Shown here: piece by piece, positions 31,521 to 41,316 of the stretch
Layout: each line of letters opens with the position of its first letter
Position numbering within the stretch: position 1 is the stretch's first letter
Assembly (NCBI RefSeq): GCF_014898815.1
Contig: NW_026515544.1
Location: 3,201,426 to 3,265,425 of the forward strand
Direction of reading: 5' to 3'
DNA: 64,000 nt
DNA from: Panonychus citri
Taxonomy: Eukaryota; Arthropoda; Arachnida; Trombidiformes; Tetranychidae
Notes under the pieces: model-generated
Told to the model about the DNA's origin: nothing
Databases searched by the model: none
The model's input: only the letters and a program-made list of their open reading frames with translations
Program-made: the position numbers and the translations under genes

Positions 31521-33149
31521 AGAAATTTAATCAATTTAGTAACAATTTTAAGCATACTCACACAGTAGAGATGCTAGAAATTTCTCCTTTCATTAGTGGT
31601 GAACCTATTCTATGGAGAAAACTGATTATCACCCAAGAAAATCAGCTCAACAGGTCTCTGTTATACTAGCATTTTCAAACCCATGTAAAGAAATCCCAAT
31701 CGTTCTAAAACAGACAAGGAAAAAATGAATCCATTACATGAGTATAATCCAGCCATGTAAATTAGTAGGAGATTTCTAGACAAATTTGAAGACCATTGTT
31801 CATCATTTATTGATGAAAATTACATAAATCCTATTCGTAATATACCGAACGTAACCAACCAGAAGAAAATATTATAAAAATAAGACGAGAAATAATCACT
31901 CTGGGAACTGTAGCCTCCACAATAATAGTTGGTGGAATAGTAATTAGTGGCGTTAACTATTTATATAAACACATTTTCCCTCGAAATAGAAATACAACCA
32001 GTACTAACAGCCATCAAGTCTAACCAAGAATATAAGAAGCTGATAAAAAAACAGTTTGAACAATTGCATAATGTAAGCCAACAACTGTTTTATATTCAAT
32101 TCGATGTGAATCAACTGCCTCAATATTTACCGATATTAACATTTCAAGCCGCCGATACAGTAACTCAAGCAAATAACCAACTTAACCAATTAAAACATTT
32201 TAATGAAACCATTAGAGAAGCTAAACCAAGGATTGATAAAATTTCTTTAAATTCTTCAAAATTATTCCATGCTCACCAGAATGTTCATTAGATGAAATTG
32301 AAAATGTTAATGTAAACGTATACAATAACGAAAGATTTCCAACATTAATGATAAATTTTACAACATTTTTACGAGATACCACTAACCAAATATTTCAAGC
32401 AGATGCATTTACATTATATAATAAAATAATACACACTTGTAAAGTTACATATAAAGGTCCAGAATATGTATTAGTCAACATCACCGATTATCGATTCTGT
32501 GAGATTAGCGAGAAGGACTTGAAAGGTCATAATCCTATTTTTAAGAAAGTATCGAATTGTAAAAAAACTTGAAGAAAATTGAACTTTGGAAGAATGAAGT
32601 TTGTTTCAGCAATAGTCCTAATGTTACCACATACGCAGAAACGATTCAAGTTAAACAAATGGGAGAGCAGTATTTAATACATTGTGCAGGACACCCAATT
32701 ACTTTGTATAGTAATATAAAATATATTTGTCCAAATAATGTGATAAGATTATCAAAATATACTAATTTTACTATTGATGATCTAGAATATACAGTTCAAA
32801 AGTTCCAAATTCACAGTCAGGGTTCACCAGTATCAGAACATACACACAATCAATTTACGATGAACTCAACCATCAGCTAAAGAATTACAAATTGAACCAC
32901 TTGATTTCACATTAATCGATGAAGCTCAAGAGAAAATTGAAGAAAGTATCAATCACCTTAAAATCAATTGGAAAATGAATGTACCAATGTGGGTTTGGAT
33001 ACTTATTTGTATTACCATCAGCTTCTTGTGTTGTGTTATTGGTTGTAGATTAATCCCTTATCCAAAAAGATCAATAAACTCTGTGATAGTTAATAGAGAA
33101 AATAAAGAAAATAAGGACATTATTATACCTTTACATCAGTGTTATTAAT
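31521..33149 (+). pseudogene. Env-like gene of A' (frameshifted)
   Basis: Counterpart of 12815-11181. Open pieces are at 31947-32291, 32348-32572 and 32569-32880. The transmembrane segment is recognisable at about 32985-33045. The breaks are at different places from those in A, with small deletions near 31615, 31700-31760, 32010, 32260, 32425 and 32855. It is non-functional as read. Confidence 0.7.
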
Positions 33150-33480
33150 ACAATTAAAATCAATGCTCCGGTGCTGGGGCAGGTTTTCGAAATTTTCCGG
33201 TGATGGAGATAAAATTACTAATGATAATGATAATTTATTTGGTAATGGACATACAATTAATAAAATGAAAATGTTCTTTTCACCCGGTGATTGGGTTTTC
33301 GAAGTTCTAATGATAAAAGTTTAATTAACCCGGTGATTGGGTATTAAAATTCAAATTTATGATAAAATTTCAATCAACCCGGTGATGGGTAATTTAATAC
33401 TTATTATTCAAAACTCCGGTGATTTGGGGTAGATGAATAATTGAAATTCTCTTCTTTCTTTTCTTTCCTTTACAATTAGG
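33150..33480 (+). repeat. Motif-rich spacer of A'
   Basis: CCGGTG(A/C)TGGGG-like motifs at about 33167, 33197, 33284, 33330, 33379 and 33415, then the pyrimidine tract and ATTAG before the ATG at 33481. Confidence 0.7.
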
Positions 33481-34817
33481 ATGGAAGAAGATTGGAATAA
33501 AACAAACGCTCCTCCACATCCAAAACTACTCGCTTTTCAAAGAGTATGGAGAATTTAAAGATAAAATCAAAAATAATCATTCGACAACAAATAAACAAAC
33601 ACAAATAACGAACCAGAATGCAAATCAATTTAGATTAATTTCAACAGCATCAATATTCAGAAAGTGTTACTTAATCCTCTCAATTTTGCATCAAAATATA
33701 CAATTATTATGGTCACGTTTGGAGACCAGATTAGTGTCGTCAGAATATGAAATGAGTGGTACACCGAAATGAACAAATACACAAACTAACGGTAACAGCA
33801 AATCATCCAGATAAATTAGAAATCGCTCATCACAACCTGGTTAAATATACAGAAAATTTACGTAGACAAAACAGCAGAAATTCAACACAAGTAAAACTTT
33901 TCACTTGCCCGAAAAACATTGTTCCTATGTTTTAGACTTGAGCACACAAAATGAATTGTAATTTTGTTCATATTGTAGTGAATTAGGCCATTTTAGAAGA
34001 GATTGTCCTGAGTTACCTTTTAAAACTGATCATCAAATTAATATAAATATGGTAAAGTTAACTCCAGAAAAAAATTCACGTATAAAAGAACAGAGGAGAA
34101 CTCGACGACGGGAGTTAAGGTCAGCATATGGAGGAAAGCCTGGAAAAACTTGAATAACCCGATTGCCGAACACCTAGAAAAATATATCCCAATTGGTCCG
34201 AAAAATAATAAAAAAGATACCTTGGCACTTGATATTGAAGGTGATGGTAATGGTGGTGTTGGTAGTGTTCATCTTTCAGGTTGGTTTGGAAATCAAATAA
34301 GAATCCAAACCGTATACTACGCACAGGTTAAAAATGAAAATATAACGAATCCATTAACTAGAATTACAGGTTTACAAATTAATGACATCTCATCTGGATT
34401 ATCCTTAGATGAAGTCTCAATGCAAGTTGCAGAACTATCCATCGGCAGAAGACTAATAACACAAGGAAAAGATGATCTACACAAGTTAGGCCTAACCCAG
34501 ACAAACTCAAGAAATATTTTATTGAACACTTAGATCTTCAAGACCTTTGGAGGTAAACAACCCATAGGATTAGTCTCCTGGACAAATTCCTATTCCACGA
34601 TCATCAAAAACTTCGACGAGAAGACATCACATGTAACAATTGGCCATTCACCAGAAAGAGATGCTCGTGTTACCCTTAAGGCGTACATGTGAAACTAAAG
34701 GAAAATAATATCCCTCCAGCCGAGGTCGTAAGAGAAATGGTTAAAAATGGACAGACGATACAACATTGGCTTGAACATGAACAGTCAAAACCATCATATA
34801 AAATTATAAACTTTTAA
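33481..34817 (+). pseudogene. Zinc-knuckle/exonuclease ORF of A' (frameshifted)
   Basis: Same gene as 9493-10902 starting at its Met13. The exonuclease part is open at 34150-34533 (Exo I and Exo II). Frame breaks occur in the N-terminal part (about 33540, 33690, 33770), around the knuckles (about 33898-33970), before the Exo II-Exo III linker (about 34494-34550) and near 34690. Substitutions are rare, which favours sequencing error or very recent damage. Confidence 0.75.
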
Positions 34818-34955
34818 TAATCATACACTTAATAATATTTAACAAGTTTTTTTTACCTTGTAAATAATGTCCGGTGCTGGGCAATTTTATATTAATAATA
34901 ACTAAATTATAATTGTAAATCAACGAGGACGTTGATCTTTCTATATACCCCGAAC

Positions 34956-35191
34956 TGTAACCAAACTGGTTACCACAGTTCTTTTGTACAACCAGGTACC
35001 ACCTCACGTGGTACCTGGTTAATCTTATTGGCTCATTTTGAGGAAGAAGATGAAGGCGAGGGAGAAGATAATCTCCCTCACTACCAATATAATGGCCAAC
35101 AATCGGCCATTTTTCCTCATGGAATCGGGGTAAAAAGTTACCCAAAGTGCTCTAATAAATAATCTTTATATTTTGAAGTGAATTTGCTACA
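34956..35191 (+). repeat. 3' LTR of A'
   Basis: 236 bp. Relative to the 243-bp LTRs it lacks 4, 2 and 1 bases at three places and has no substitution that I can see. Confidence 0.9.
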
Positions 35192-35257
35192 CTAATAATC
35201 TAGTATAATCTAATAAGCTATCAATATAACAACTAACTCACAATCATTTATCATAAG

Positions 35258-36519
35258 TACCAAAAACATTGTCCAGTTCACTGTTTTTCCAGCAAATTTA
35301 ACAAAAGCTGTTATGGGAACAAATATAACATTAGAATGTGTCGCTCAAGGAATCAAATCATTACCGAAAATAAATTGGTTGAAAAAAAGAGATGGCGGCG
35401 GAGAAAAAGTTATCAGTGATTCGAAAAAGTATCGAAAGATAGCTGGTAATCTAGTTTTAACTTCAATCGACGAAAGTGACTCGGGAATTTACATTTGTAG
35501 AGCATCAATGGATGATATTTCAATCGAGACAAGTGCCATTGTTGATGTTCAAAGTACACCTCGATTCGTGAAAAGTTTACAAAATGTTAAAGTAGACGAA
35601 GGGAAAAACTTTACTCTTGAATGTCAATCAACAGGTAATTCCAAACCAGAAATTGATTGGTTTTTTAATGGTAAACTTTTAACCAAACCACAATCACAAT
35701 TATCACCTTCATTATCAATTGAACATATACCTGGAGTAACAATTAACGAGCAACATACCGAATTAATAGTGACCAATGCCCGTTCATCAATCCATTCGGG
35801 AATCTTTCAGTGTTTCGCTTCAAACGAACTGAACAATGATTACAAATCAACTTATTCTCTTTCATGTTAAAGTTTTACTTTCACGAGCTGAATCTTTGGA
35901 TAATTCAAGAATTTCAGAAGCCGATAAATCAATTAATCAAAAGAATCCGAGTACAATCTCTATTCTAGATGATATATTTAAACCCAATGGAGGTGGAGAA
36001 AACAATAGTAAAGAAAGAGAGAGAGGAAGAGGAAGGAAACGTCATGGTAAACCAATGATACCGCCAAGTAAACCTAAAGTCAACAGGTTATCAGATTATT
36101 CGGTTATGGTTTATTGGGAACTTTCCAACAAAACGAGTTTACCTGTTTCATTTTTCAAACTTCAGTACAAAGAATCGGGTCCCAAAAGTACATGGAACAC
36201 TCTGTCTGAAGATATCGCACCTTGGATAACAACACAAACTGTTTCTGGTCTTGTACCTGACTCGAAATATCGATTCAGAGTTATGGCAGTTTTTAACAAT
36301 TCAGATTATAGAGAAAGTCCCGTTTCCGATAAATTTCATCTGATTCGAACTAGCATGTTGAAGAAACCCAAAGACGCACCGAACATAATTGCAGTTGTAC
36401 CACAAAGCTCTACACAAATTCAAGTTATTTGGGACAATTACAAAAAAAAGTTCGACTTCTATTGAAGGATTTATTATCCATTATCGTGCAACCTCATCCG
36501 CGGGTGATTATTTCCAGAT
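35258..36519 (+). pseudogene. Ihog/Boi-like co-receptor, copy 3 (Ig2 + FN3 fragment)
   Basis: Starts after an AG that could be a splice acceptor, 66 bases from the A' LTR. It codes an Ig domain (NITLECVAQG ... NWLKK ... DSGIYICRA), a second Ig (FTLECQSTG ... DWFF ... SGIFQCFAS), the basic linker and FN3-1. FN3-2 breaks by a one-base insertion at about 36443-36450. A two-base loss at about 35862 also breaks the frame. Homology stops abruptly at 36519, inside FN3-2, so the transmembrane part and tail are missing. It is the best view in the window of the Ig portion of the family. Confidence 0.75.
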
Positions 36520-36593
36520 TCAGTTTTCCATGTATTGGTAAACTTAGTTCAATTAGTATTGCAACTTTTTTCAAAGTAAACTCTGTCACCAAG

Positions 36594-36711
36594 TGAAAAT
36601 GGCTGATCAATACTTGCCAACGCATTTTGTTAAGTAGAGGCTTTTATTTTAGTGTTAATTGTCACACAGAAACATGAGGCACCCATTATATTTAATCAAC
36701 TGTTATATTGT
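36594..36711. repeat. Inverted repeat, left arm, around two PEBP genes
   Basis: Imperfect reverse complement of 40549-40668 (for example GATCAATACTTGCCAACGCAT against ATGCGTTGACAAGTATTGATC). The interval between the arms (3.8 kb) holds PEBP genes 1 and 2. Confidence 0.75.
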
Positions 36712-36986
36712 CATCCTTTAGTTTTATATTGAATTTAGTTAATCAATTCTTTATTACGTACTTTGAACTTTCAGCGGTTTAAAATCTATTTTAAAATTGT
36801 TCATAAACTAAACCTATGATCAATATTACTTATTTGATTATCTGATTAAAATTGGGTAAATTAACGATAAACTTTACATTGATAAACACTCTAATTAAAT
36901 AACATTCGGAACCTGCCGTTAATCAAATAATAATTAGAGGGTAATGCAAACATCACCCACCGCTCGTGTACGAAAACCAACACAGG

Positions 36987-36994
36987 TATAAAAG
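36987..36994 (+). promoter_or_regulatory. TATA box of PEBP gene 1
   Basis: TATAAAAG, 67 bases before the ATG at 37061. Transcription would start near 37015-37020. Confidence 0.6.
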
Positions 36995-37060
36995 CGTGAT
37001 CGTGGAACATAGACAAAGAATTAGTTAATTTTCATTTGGTGACGAAGATTAAACTCAACA

Positions 37061-37696
37061 ATGATCAATATTGAGCTTGTGATCGTTTTAATCTTAGCAA
37101 TTACTTCAAGTGTCCAACCGATTAGTGAAACGTGTGGTAATAGTACACAAAATGTAGAAGACGCTTTTCGTAACGGAGAGATATTCAAGGACCTGAATCT
37201 AAGTCCACCCAGCGATGGAATGGGTTTTATACGAGTAACTTACGGAAATAAACAAGTTTCTTGTGGAACATTCTTATCCGTTACAGAGACCATGCTTCCT
37301 CCTTCAATAGACTTCGTTGCTGATTCGAGTAAGAATTACACTTTTCTTATGCTCGATCCCGATGTGCCCTCAAGTCTTAGCCCATTAGCTCGATCTTTTG
37401 TTCACTGGGTGATAATTGATATTCCTGGAGATAAGATTGCTTCCGGGAAGGAAGTCAAGTTTTATATTTCACCTGGACCACCTCCAGGTTCAGGAGCTCA
37501 TCGATACGTTTTTTTGATCTATCAACAACCCGATGGTAATATGGAAATGGGCCTTGTACCTCTACAACGAACTAATTTCAATGTCTCCCAATACGCGAAA
37601 GAACGAAATTTATCTGGTCCAACCGCTGGTAATTATTTTCTTGAGACAACAACACCCTCACTGAATACAACTAAATCTCCAATAAAATTACCGTGA
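37061..37696 (+). CDS. Secreted phosphatidylethanolamine-binding protein (PEBP 1)
   Basis: 211 codons, no intron. An N-terminal signal peptide (about residues 1-20, INIELVIVLILAITSS) is followed by a complete PEBP fold. The ligand pocket motif is D99-P100-D101 (LDPDVPSS), then SFVHW with His115. The second signature is PGPPPGSGAHRYVFLIY (H147, R148, Y149), and the C-terminal GPTAGNYF block is present. Several N-glycosylation sites (NST, NYT, NVS, NLS, NTT). Length is normal for an extracellular PEBP. The family binds phospholipid head groups or other anionic ligands. The in vivo ligand is unknown. A TATA box lies upstream and AATAAA is at 37711. Confidence 0.92.
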   Translation: MINIELVIVLILAITSSVQPISETCGNSTQNVEDAFRNGEIFKDLNLSPPSDGMGFIRVTYGNKQVSCGTFLSVTETMLPPSIDFVADSSKNYTFLMLDPDVPSSLSPLARSFVHWVIIDIPGDKIASGKEVKFYISPGPPPGSGAHRYVFLIYQQPDGNMEMGLVPLQRTNFNVSQYAKERNLSGPTAGNYFLETTTPSLNTTKSPIKLP

Positions 37697-37710
37697 TTCT
37701 AAATATTAAT

Positions 37711-37716
37711 AATAAA
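37711..37716 (+). promoter_or_regulatory. Polyadenylation signal of PEBP 1
   Basis: AATAAA, 15 bases after the stop codon. Confidence 0.5.
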
Positions 37717-38730
37717 TAAATTTAATTTTTATCTCGATAAATTCTGTTCATTTCAAACAATTTAAAAAAAAGGCCGTTTCAGCTCATTGGCATTAAGATT
37801 AAACCAACAAACGTACCAGTGCAATTGAACAATTCATTAACGAATTTCAAAATTTGTAAATTAGAAACAAATTTTGACTCCGTCGCAGTTAAATTCTTCC
37901 TACATCAAGCAAACTAATTAAACATGACACTTTATCATTAAACATGATGATTAGAATGAATTTAAATTCAAGCCCTCACGTTGGTTAAATTAAAATTGAC
38001 GGTTATTTCTCTTTAGAGTGAGAAATAATAACGTTATAAACGAGTATTGTCACAGAAAAATCGATCAGTTCATTTTTCCGTTCGATGCCAAAGTTGAAAC
38101 TTATAACCCAATTAAAAATTATCGACCTGATCTTATTAAGAACTCTACGAACTCATCTTACCCTGAGATCTTAGTAACGCTCGTTACTATTAGTTAATAA
38201 TTAGAGCTCATCGTTGGGTCTCAATAAGTCTTATTTGAACAGCCTCATGAATATTGATAATCAACCTAAAATGCTAACCAATTTTAATACTTGATTCGAT
38301 ACCTTCAATTTCATATGGAATCGATTCTGATCATGTTGATTTCTATGGATAAAATTTCTTTTAATTGTTATTAACCATTGGTTACTATTCGCCTCATTTT
38401 ACTAATTACTAATAAGTCTCGATTAAAATAATCAAGTATTGAAATTGCAAACCAATTGATTGCACTCTATTTTTCATGGTAATGGTTAATTTGTATAAAA
38501 GATACATTTTATAAGAACAAAAATCTGAGATAATTAGTTATTTATGCACAATCAACCGGTAGATTGAACTAAATTGTCTTTATTTTAATCGTTACAATCA
38601 ATGTCATTTAGGTACTCCTGTTATTTTTAAGGATAATCAGTCATTCATCTAGTGACTATTTAAGGTAGTGTGACTTTAAGTCTTTCTCATTTGCATAATT
38701 GAACCAATTGTTAATTTGTATCAAGAAATA
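37717..38730. other. Intergenic region PEBP 1 - PEBP 2
   Basis: About 1 kb without a supported gene. TATAAAAG at 38494-38501 is a candidate promoter element for PEBP 2, but it is 230 bases from its ATG. Confidence 0.4.
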
Positions 38731-39372
38731 ATGTTTAGTCCCTTTTTTAAGTTGTTCATTTTTTTCACTGTCAATATTATCAATGTTCAATCGCAACATA
38801 ACTATTATCGTTGTCCATATCGATATGAATCGGTGGAAGAGTCTTTCAGGGAAAACAAAATAATCAGAGACTTGGATTTGGACGAGACTCAAATATATGA
38901 TAACATTCAGTTCATTCCTCTTAAATACCCGAATTCTGACAAAGTGACATGTGGAGCATATTTAACGAAAAAGGCTACAATGAAGGAACCACAAGTTACT
39001 TTCGACCCGGTAGGCAAAAAGAAGGGTGCTGATAAAAAATTGTTCACTTTTATGATGGTCGATCCTGATGCTCCAACTCCGAGAAATGCCACGTCCAGGT
39101 CGATACTTCATTGGTTGGTCGTTAACATCAAGGGAAACAATATGAAAACAGGCACTACTTTGGCCAAATATTTACCACCCGCACCGACACCAAATAAAGG
39201 AGCCCATCGATATGTGTTTTTGATTTATCGTCAACCGAAGGAAGTGGCCTCGAGAAAAACCTATGTAACATTGCAAGAACGATCAAACTTTCAAGTCACT
39301 TCCTTTGCTATACAAAACAGACTCTCGGGACCAATCGCAGGTAATTTCTTTAACGAAGCCGTGCAAAACTAA
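38731..39372 (+). CDS. Secreted phosphatidylethanolamine-binding protein (PEBP 2)
   Basis: 213 codons from ATG 38731. An upstream frame from TTG 38716 has no ATG. The signal peptide is MFSPFFKLFIFFTVNIINVQS. A full PEBP domain follows, with MVDPDAPTPRNATSRSILHW (canonical DPDAP pocket), PAPTPNKGAHRYVFLIYRQP and GPIAGNFF. It is clearly diverged from PEBP 1 but closer to the frameshifted PEBP 4 (shared ESF, DLDLD and QxxxxxxFIP blocks). AATAAA at 39406 follows the stop by 33 bases. An extracellular lipid- or small-ligand-binding role is inferred from the family. Confidence 0.92.
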   Translation: MFSPFFKLFIFFTVNIINVQSQHNYYRCPYRYESVEESFRENKIIRDLDLDETQIYDNIQFIPLKYPNSDKVTCGAYLTKKATMKEPQVTFDPVGKKKGADKKLFTFMMVDPDAPTPRNATSRSILHWLVVNIKGNNMKTGTTLAKYLPPAPTPNKGAHRYVFLIYRQPKEVASRKTYVTLQERSNFQVTSFAIQNRLSGPIAGNFFNEAVQN

Positions 39373-39837
39373 TCAAATGGTCCAGATAAGCCCGAATGCA
39401 TCAACAATAAAACTTCTAGTTTATATTTTTCTGAAAAACTGGAAACACTAACGAAATATTCAAAATGTATCTTTACCCCCAACAATACGATTATTCAGTG
39501 AACCCAACGAACAGTAACGATAAAGCTGACCCACCGATACTACTAACAATTAGTAAAAATAAATTAAGATTATTTTCAATGTAAGAGTCAAGTTTATTGT
39601 CCAATCCTTTGATAATGATTTGTTAATCTTCTACATTCTTGAATAAGATTTGTCGAAATTTTGGGTAAGATTACGCTCAAGCTACAAGGATTCTATGAGA
39701 GGTTAAGGTATCAAAAATTGCCAAAATCCTACAAAACGGAAAAATAGTACGATCAAAATCTGAGTAGCCGTTCATGAGAAATTCTGCCTCAAAGATTTTT
39801 ATGTACGCATGCAGATAAGCTTTTTAAAGCGCGCATT

Positions 39838-39884
39838 TCAAAAGAAGAAGAAGAGAGAGAGAGAGAGAGAAGAGACGAGAGAGA

Positions 39885-39923
<39 letters not shown>

Positions 39924-40095
39924 GAAGAGAAAGAAGAAGAAGAAGAAGAAGAGAGAGAGAGAGAAGAAGAAGAAGAGAGAGGAGAGAAAAGAAAGAAGAA
40001 GAAAGAAAAAGAAAGAAGAAGAAAAGAGAGAAGAAAGAGACGAGAGAGAAGAAAGAAAGACAGAGGAGAGAAAAGAAGAGAAAGAAAAAAGAAAT
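39838..40095. repeat. GA-rich simple sequence
   Basis: About 258 bases of almost pure purine (GAGA and GAA runs). Any ORF across it (an Arg/Glu/Lys string) is an artefact of composition. Confidence 0.9.
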
Positions 40096-40161
40096 TTAGT
40101 TTTGAATTTTCAATTAAAAACGATGCCCATTTCACTAAACCACGGGTCTGGCAACAACCTA

Positions 40162-40185
40162 ACAAACTTTCGTAAGAAAGTTTGT
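40162..40185. repeat. Short perfect hairpin
   Basis: ACAAACTTTC, 4-base loop GTAA, then GAAAGTTTGT. Function unknown. Confidence 0.6.
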
Positions 40186-40207
40186 TCTATTATTATTGAT
40201 ATTTCAA

Positions 40208-40268
40208 TAGTTGTTGACACTGGATCGTCAAAGGTTGAGCCAGTTAATATTTTTGAATATTCAGACAC
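40208..40268 (-). pseudogene. Inverted Ihog-like FN3-2 fragment
   Basis: Reverse complement of the end of FN3-2 of copy 1 (about 537-595), for example GTTGAGCCAGTTAATATT. Near identical over about 58 bases, two of which are missing. Confidence 0.75.
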
Positions 40269-40294
40269 TCGAAGATCTTTTCGGTAGTAAAATT

Positions 40295-40400
40295 AACAGA
40301 AGAAACGGCGATCCAATTGAACAATTAACAATCAAAATCTCAATTTTGAACAAAATTCGTTAAAAAATAATGCAAATATGATCAAAATGAAAACTAATCT
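40295..40400 (+). pseudogene. Decayed Ihog-like tail fragment
   Basis: Forward-orientation match to the tail of copy 1: GATCCAATTGAACAATTAAC against 1358-1377, then CAAATATGATCAA against about 1535-1547. It lies 27 bases from the inverted FN3 fragment, so the locus was rearranged. Confidence 0.55.
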
Positions 40401-40548
40401 TAAATCGGTTCTAACTTGAAATTCGGATAAGCTGATCATTAACAAGCTAAAATTTGATAAACACTTTTGTTCAGCTAGAATTAAATTTACATCCTCATGT
40501 ATTTCATATCATGTATCTCATTAAATAACAATTAAAGGTTCAGGATAA

Positions 40549-40668
40549 AAAATAACAGTTGATTAAATATAATGGGTGCCTCCAGTTTCTGTATGACAAT
40601 TAACACTAAAATAAAAGCCTCTAGTTGACTAGAAATGCGTTGACAAGTATTGATCAGCCTTTTTCATT
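40549..40668. repeat. Inverted repeat, right arm
   Basis: Partner of 36594-36711. It ends exactly where homology to the 5'UTR of PEBP 1 begins (CATTTGGTGACGAAG at about 40667). Confidence 0.75.
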
Positions 40669-40692
40669 TGGTGACGAAGTTTAAACTTAACA

Positions 40693-41316
40693 ATGATCCA
40701 TATTGAACTTGTAATCGTTTTAGTTGTAGCAACTACTTCAAGTGTCCAGCCGATTAGTGAAACGTGTGGTAATAGTACACAAAAAGTAGAAGACGCTTTT
40801 CGTAATGCAGGGATATTCGCGGATCTGAATTTAAGTCCACCCAGCGATGGAATGGGTTTTATACGAGTAACTTACGGAAAGAAACAAGTTTCTTGTGGAA
40901 CATTGTTATCCGTTACAGACGCTTTTCTCCCTCCTACCATAAGTTATGTCGCCGAGTCGAGTAACAAATATACGGTTATTAGGCTTGAAGTCGATTTTCC
41001 AACACGAACTTCACCAGTAGGTCGATCATACATTCACTGGATGATATTGAATGTTCAAGGTAGTGATATGCGTTCAGGAAATGTGGCATCTTTTTATGAG
41101 CCCCCTGGGTATTTATCGATTGCTGAGCCTCATCGATACGCTTTTTTGGTCTTTAACCAGTCCAACGGTGATATTAAACCTGGCATTGAAAACGGAATAC
41201 GAGCCAAGTTTAATGTGTACCAATATGCCCATGATCATGGCTTAAACAGTCCAGTTGCTGGCAATTATTTCTTTATTGAAACAGTCTCAATGAATCCAGC
41301 AAAAGTCACAATATAA
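40693..41316 (+). CDS. Secreted PEBP-family protein with altered ligand pocket (PEBP 3)
   Basis: 207 codons, no intron, signal peptide like that of PEBP 1. Residues 1-75 are nearly the same as PEBP 1 (about 10 differences), as is about 25 bases of 5'UTR, but the rest has diverged strongly. The pocket motif DPD (99-101) is replaced by E-V-D (RLEVDFPTRTSP) and GSGAHRY by AEPHRY, while IHW and HRY are kept. It may bind a different ligand or none. The TATA box of PEBP 1 is not conserved because the inverted-repeat arm replaces the upstream sequence. Recent duplication, with gene conversion or fast evolution of the second half, is inferred. Confidence 0.88.
   Translation: MIHIELVIVLVVATTSSVQPISETCGNSTQKVEDAFRNAGIFADLNLSPPSDGMGFIRVTYGKKQVSCGTLLSVTDAFLPPTISYVAESSNKYTVIRLEVDFPTRTSPVGRSYIHWMILNVQGSDMRSGNVASFYEPPGYLSIAEPHRYAFLVFNQSNGDIKPGIENGIRAKFNVYQYAHDHGLNSPVAGNYFFIETVSMNPAKVTI

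Larger units (their letters stand above)
23079..35191 (+). mobile_element. Inverted second copy of element A (A'), with LTR-sharing tail of a third copy
   Basis: Plus-strand copy of the element at 9107-20886. It runs from the LTR at 23302 to the LTR at 34956-35191. In front lie 223 bases that are the 3' end of another copy (last codons of the exonuclease ORF plus 3' sequence), so one LTR joins two head-to-tail elements. No target duplication can be defined. It has many more small deletions than copy A. The first LTR is identical to those of A. The last LTR is 236 bp and differs from it only by short deletions totalling 7 bases. Confidence 0.9.
36520..37060. other. Upstream region of PEBP gene 1
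   Basis: 541 bases, no gene. It contains the left arm of an inverted repeat (36594-36711) and the promoter of the next gene. Confidence 0.5.
39373..40692. other. Intergenic region PEBP 2 - PEBP 3 with low-complexity tract and gene debris
   Basis: Contains a GA-rich tract, a hairpin (40162-40185), rearranged Ihog-like fragments and the right arm of the inverted repeat. No intact gene. Confidence 0.5.

Noticed and set aside
8242..35191. Simple fold-back (palindromic) read artefact for the A/A' inverted pair
   Set aside because: The outer sequences differ: A is embedded in element B, whereas A' is preceded by a third-copy tail and followed by Ihog copy 3. Separate insertions fit better, although assembly error within A' remains possible.
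39809..40165. ORFs of almost pure Arg/Glu/Lys or Ser/Leu/Phe
   Set aside because: Low-complexity GA-rich tract read in two strands.
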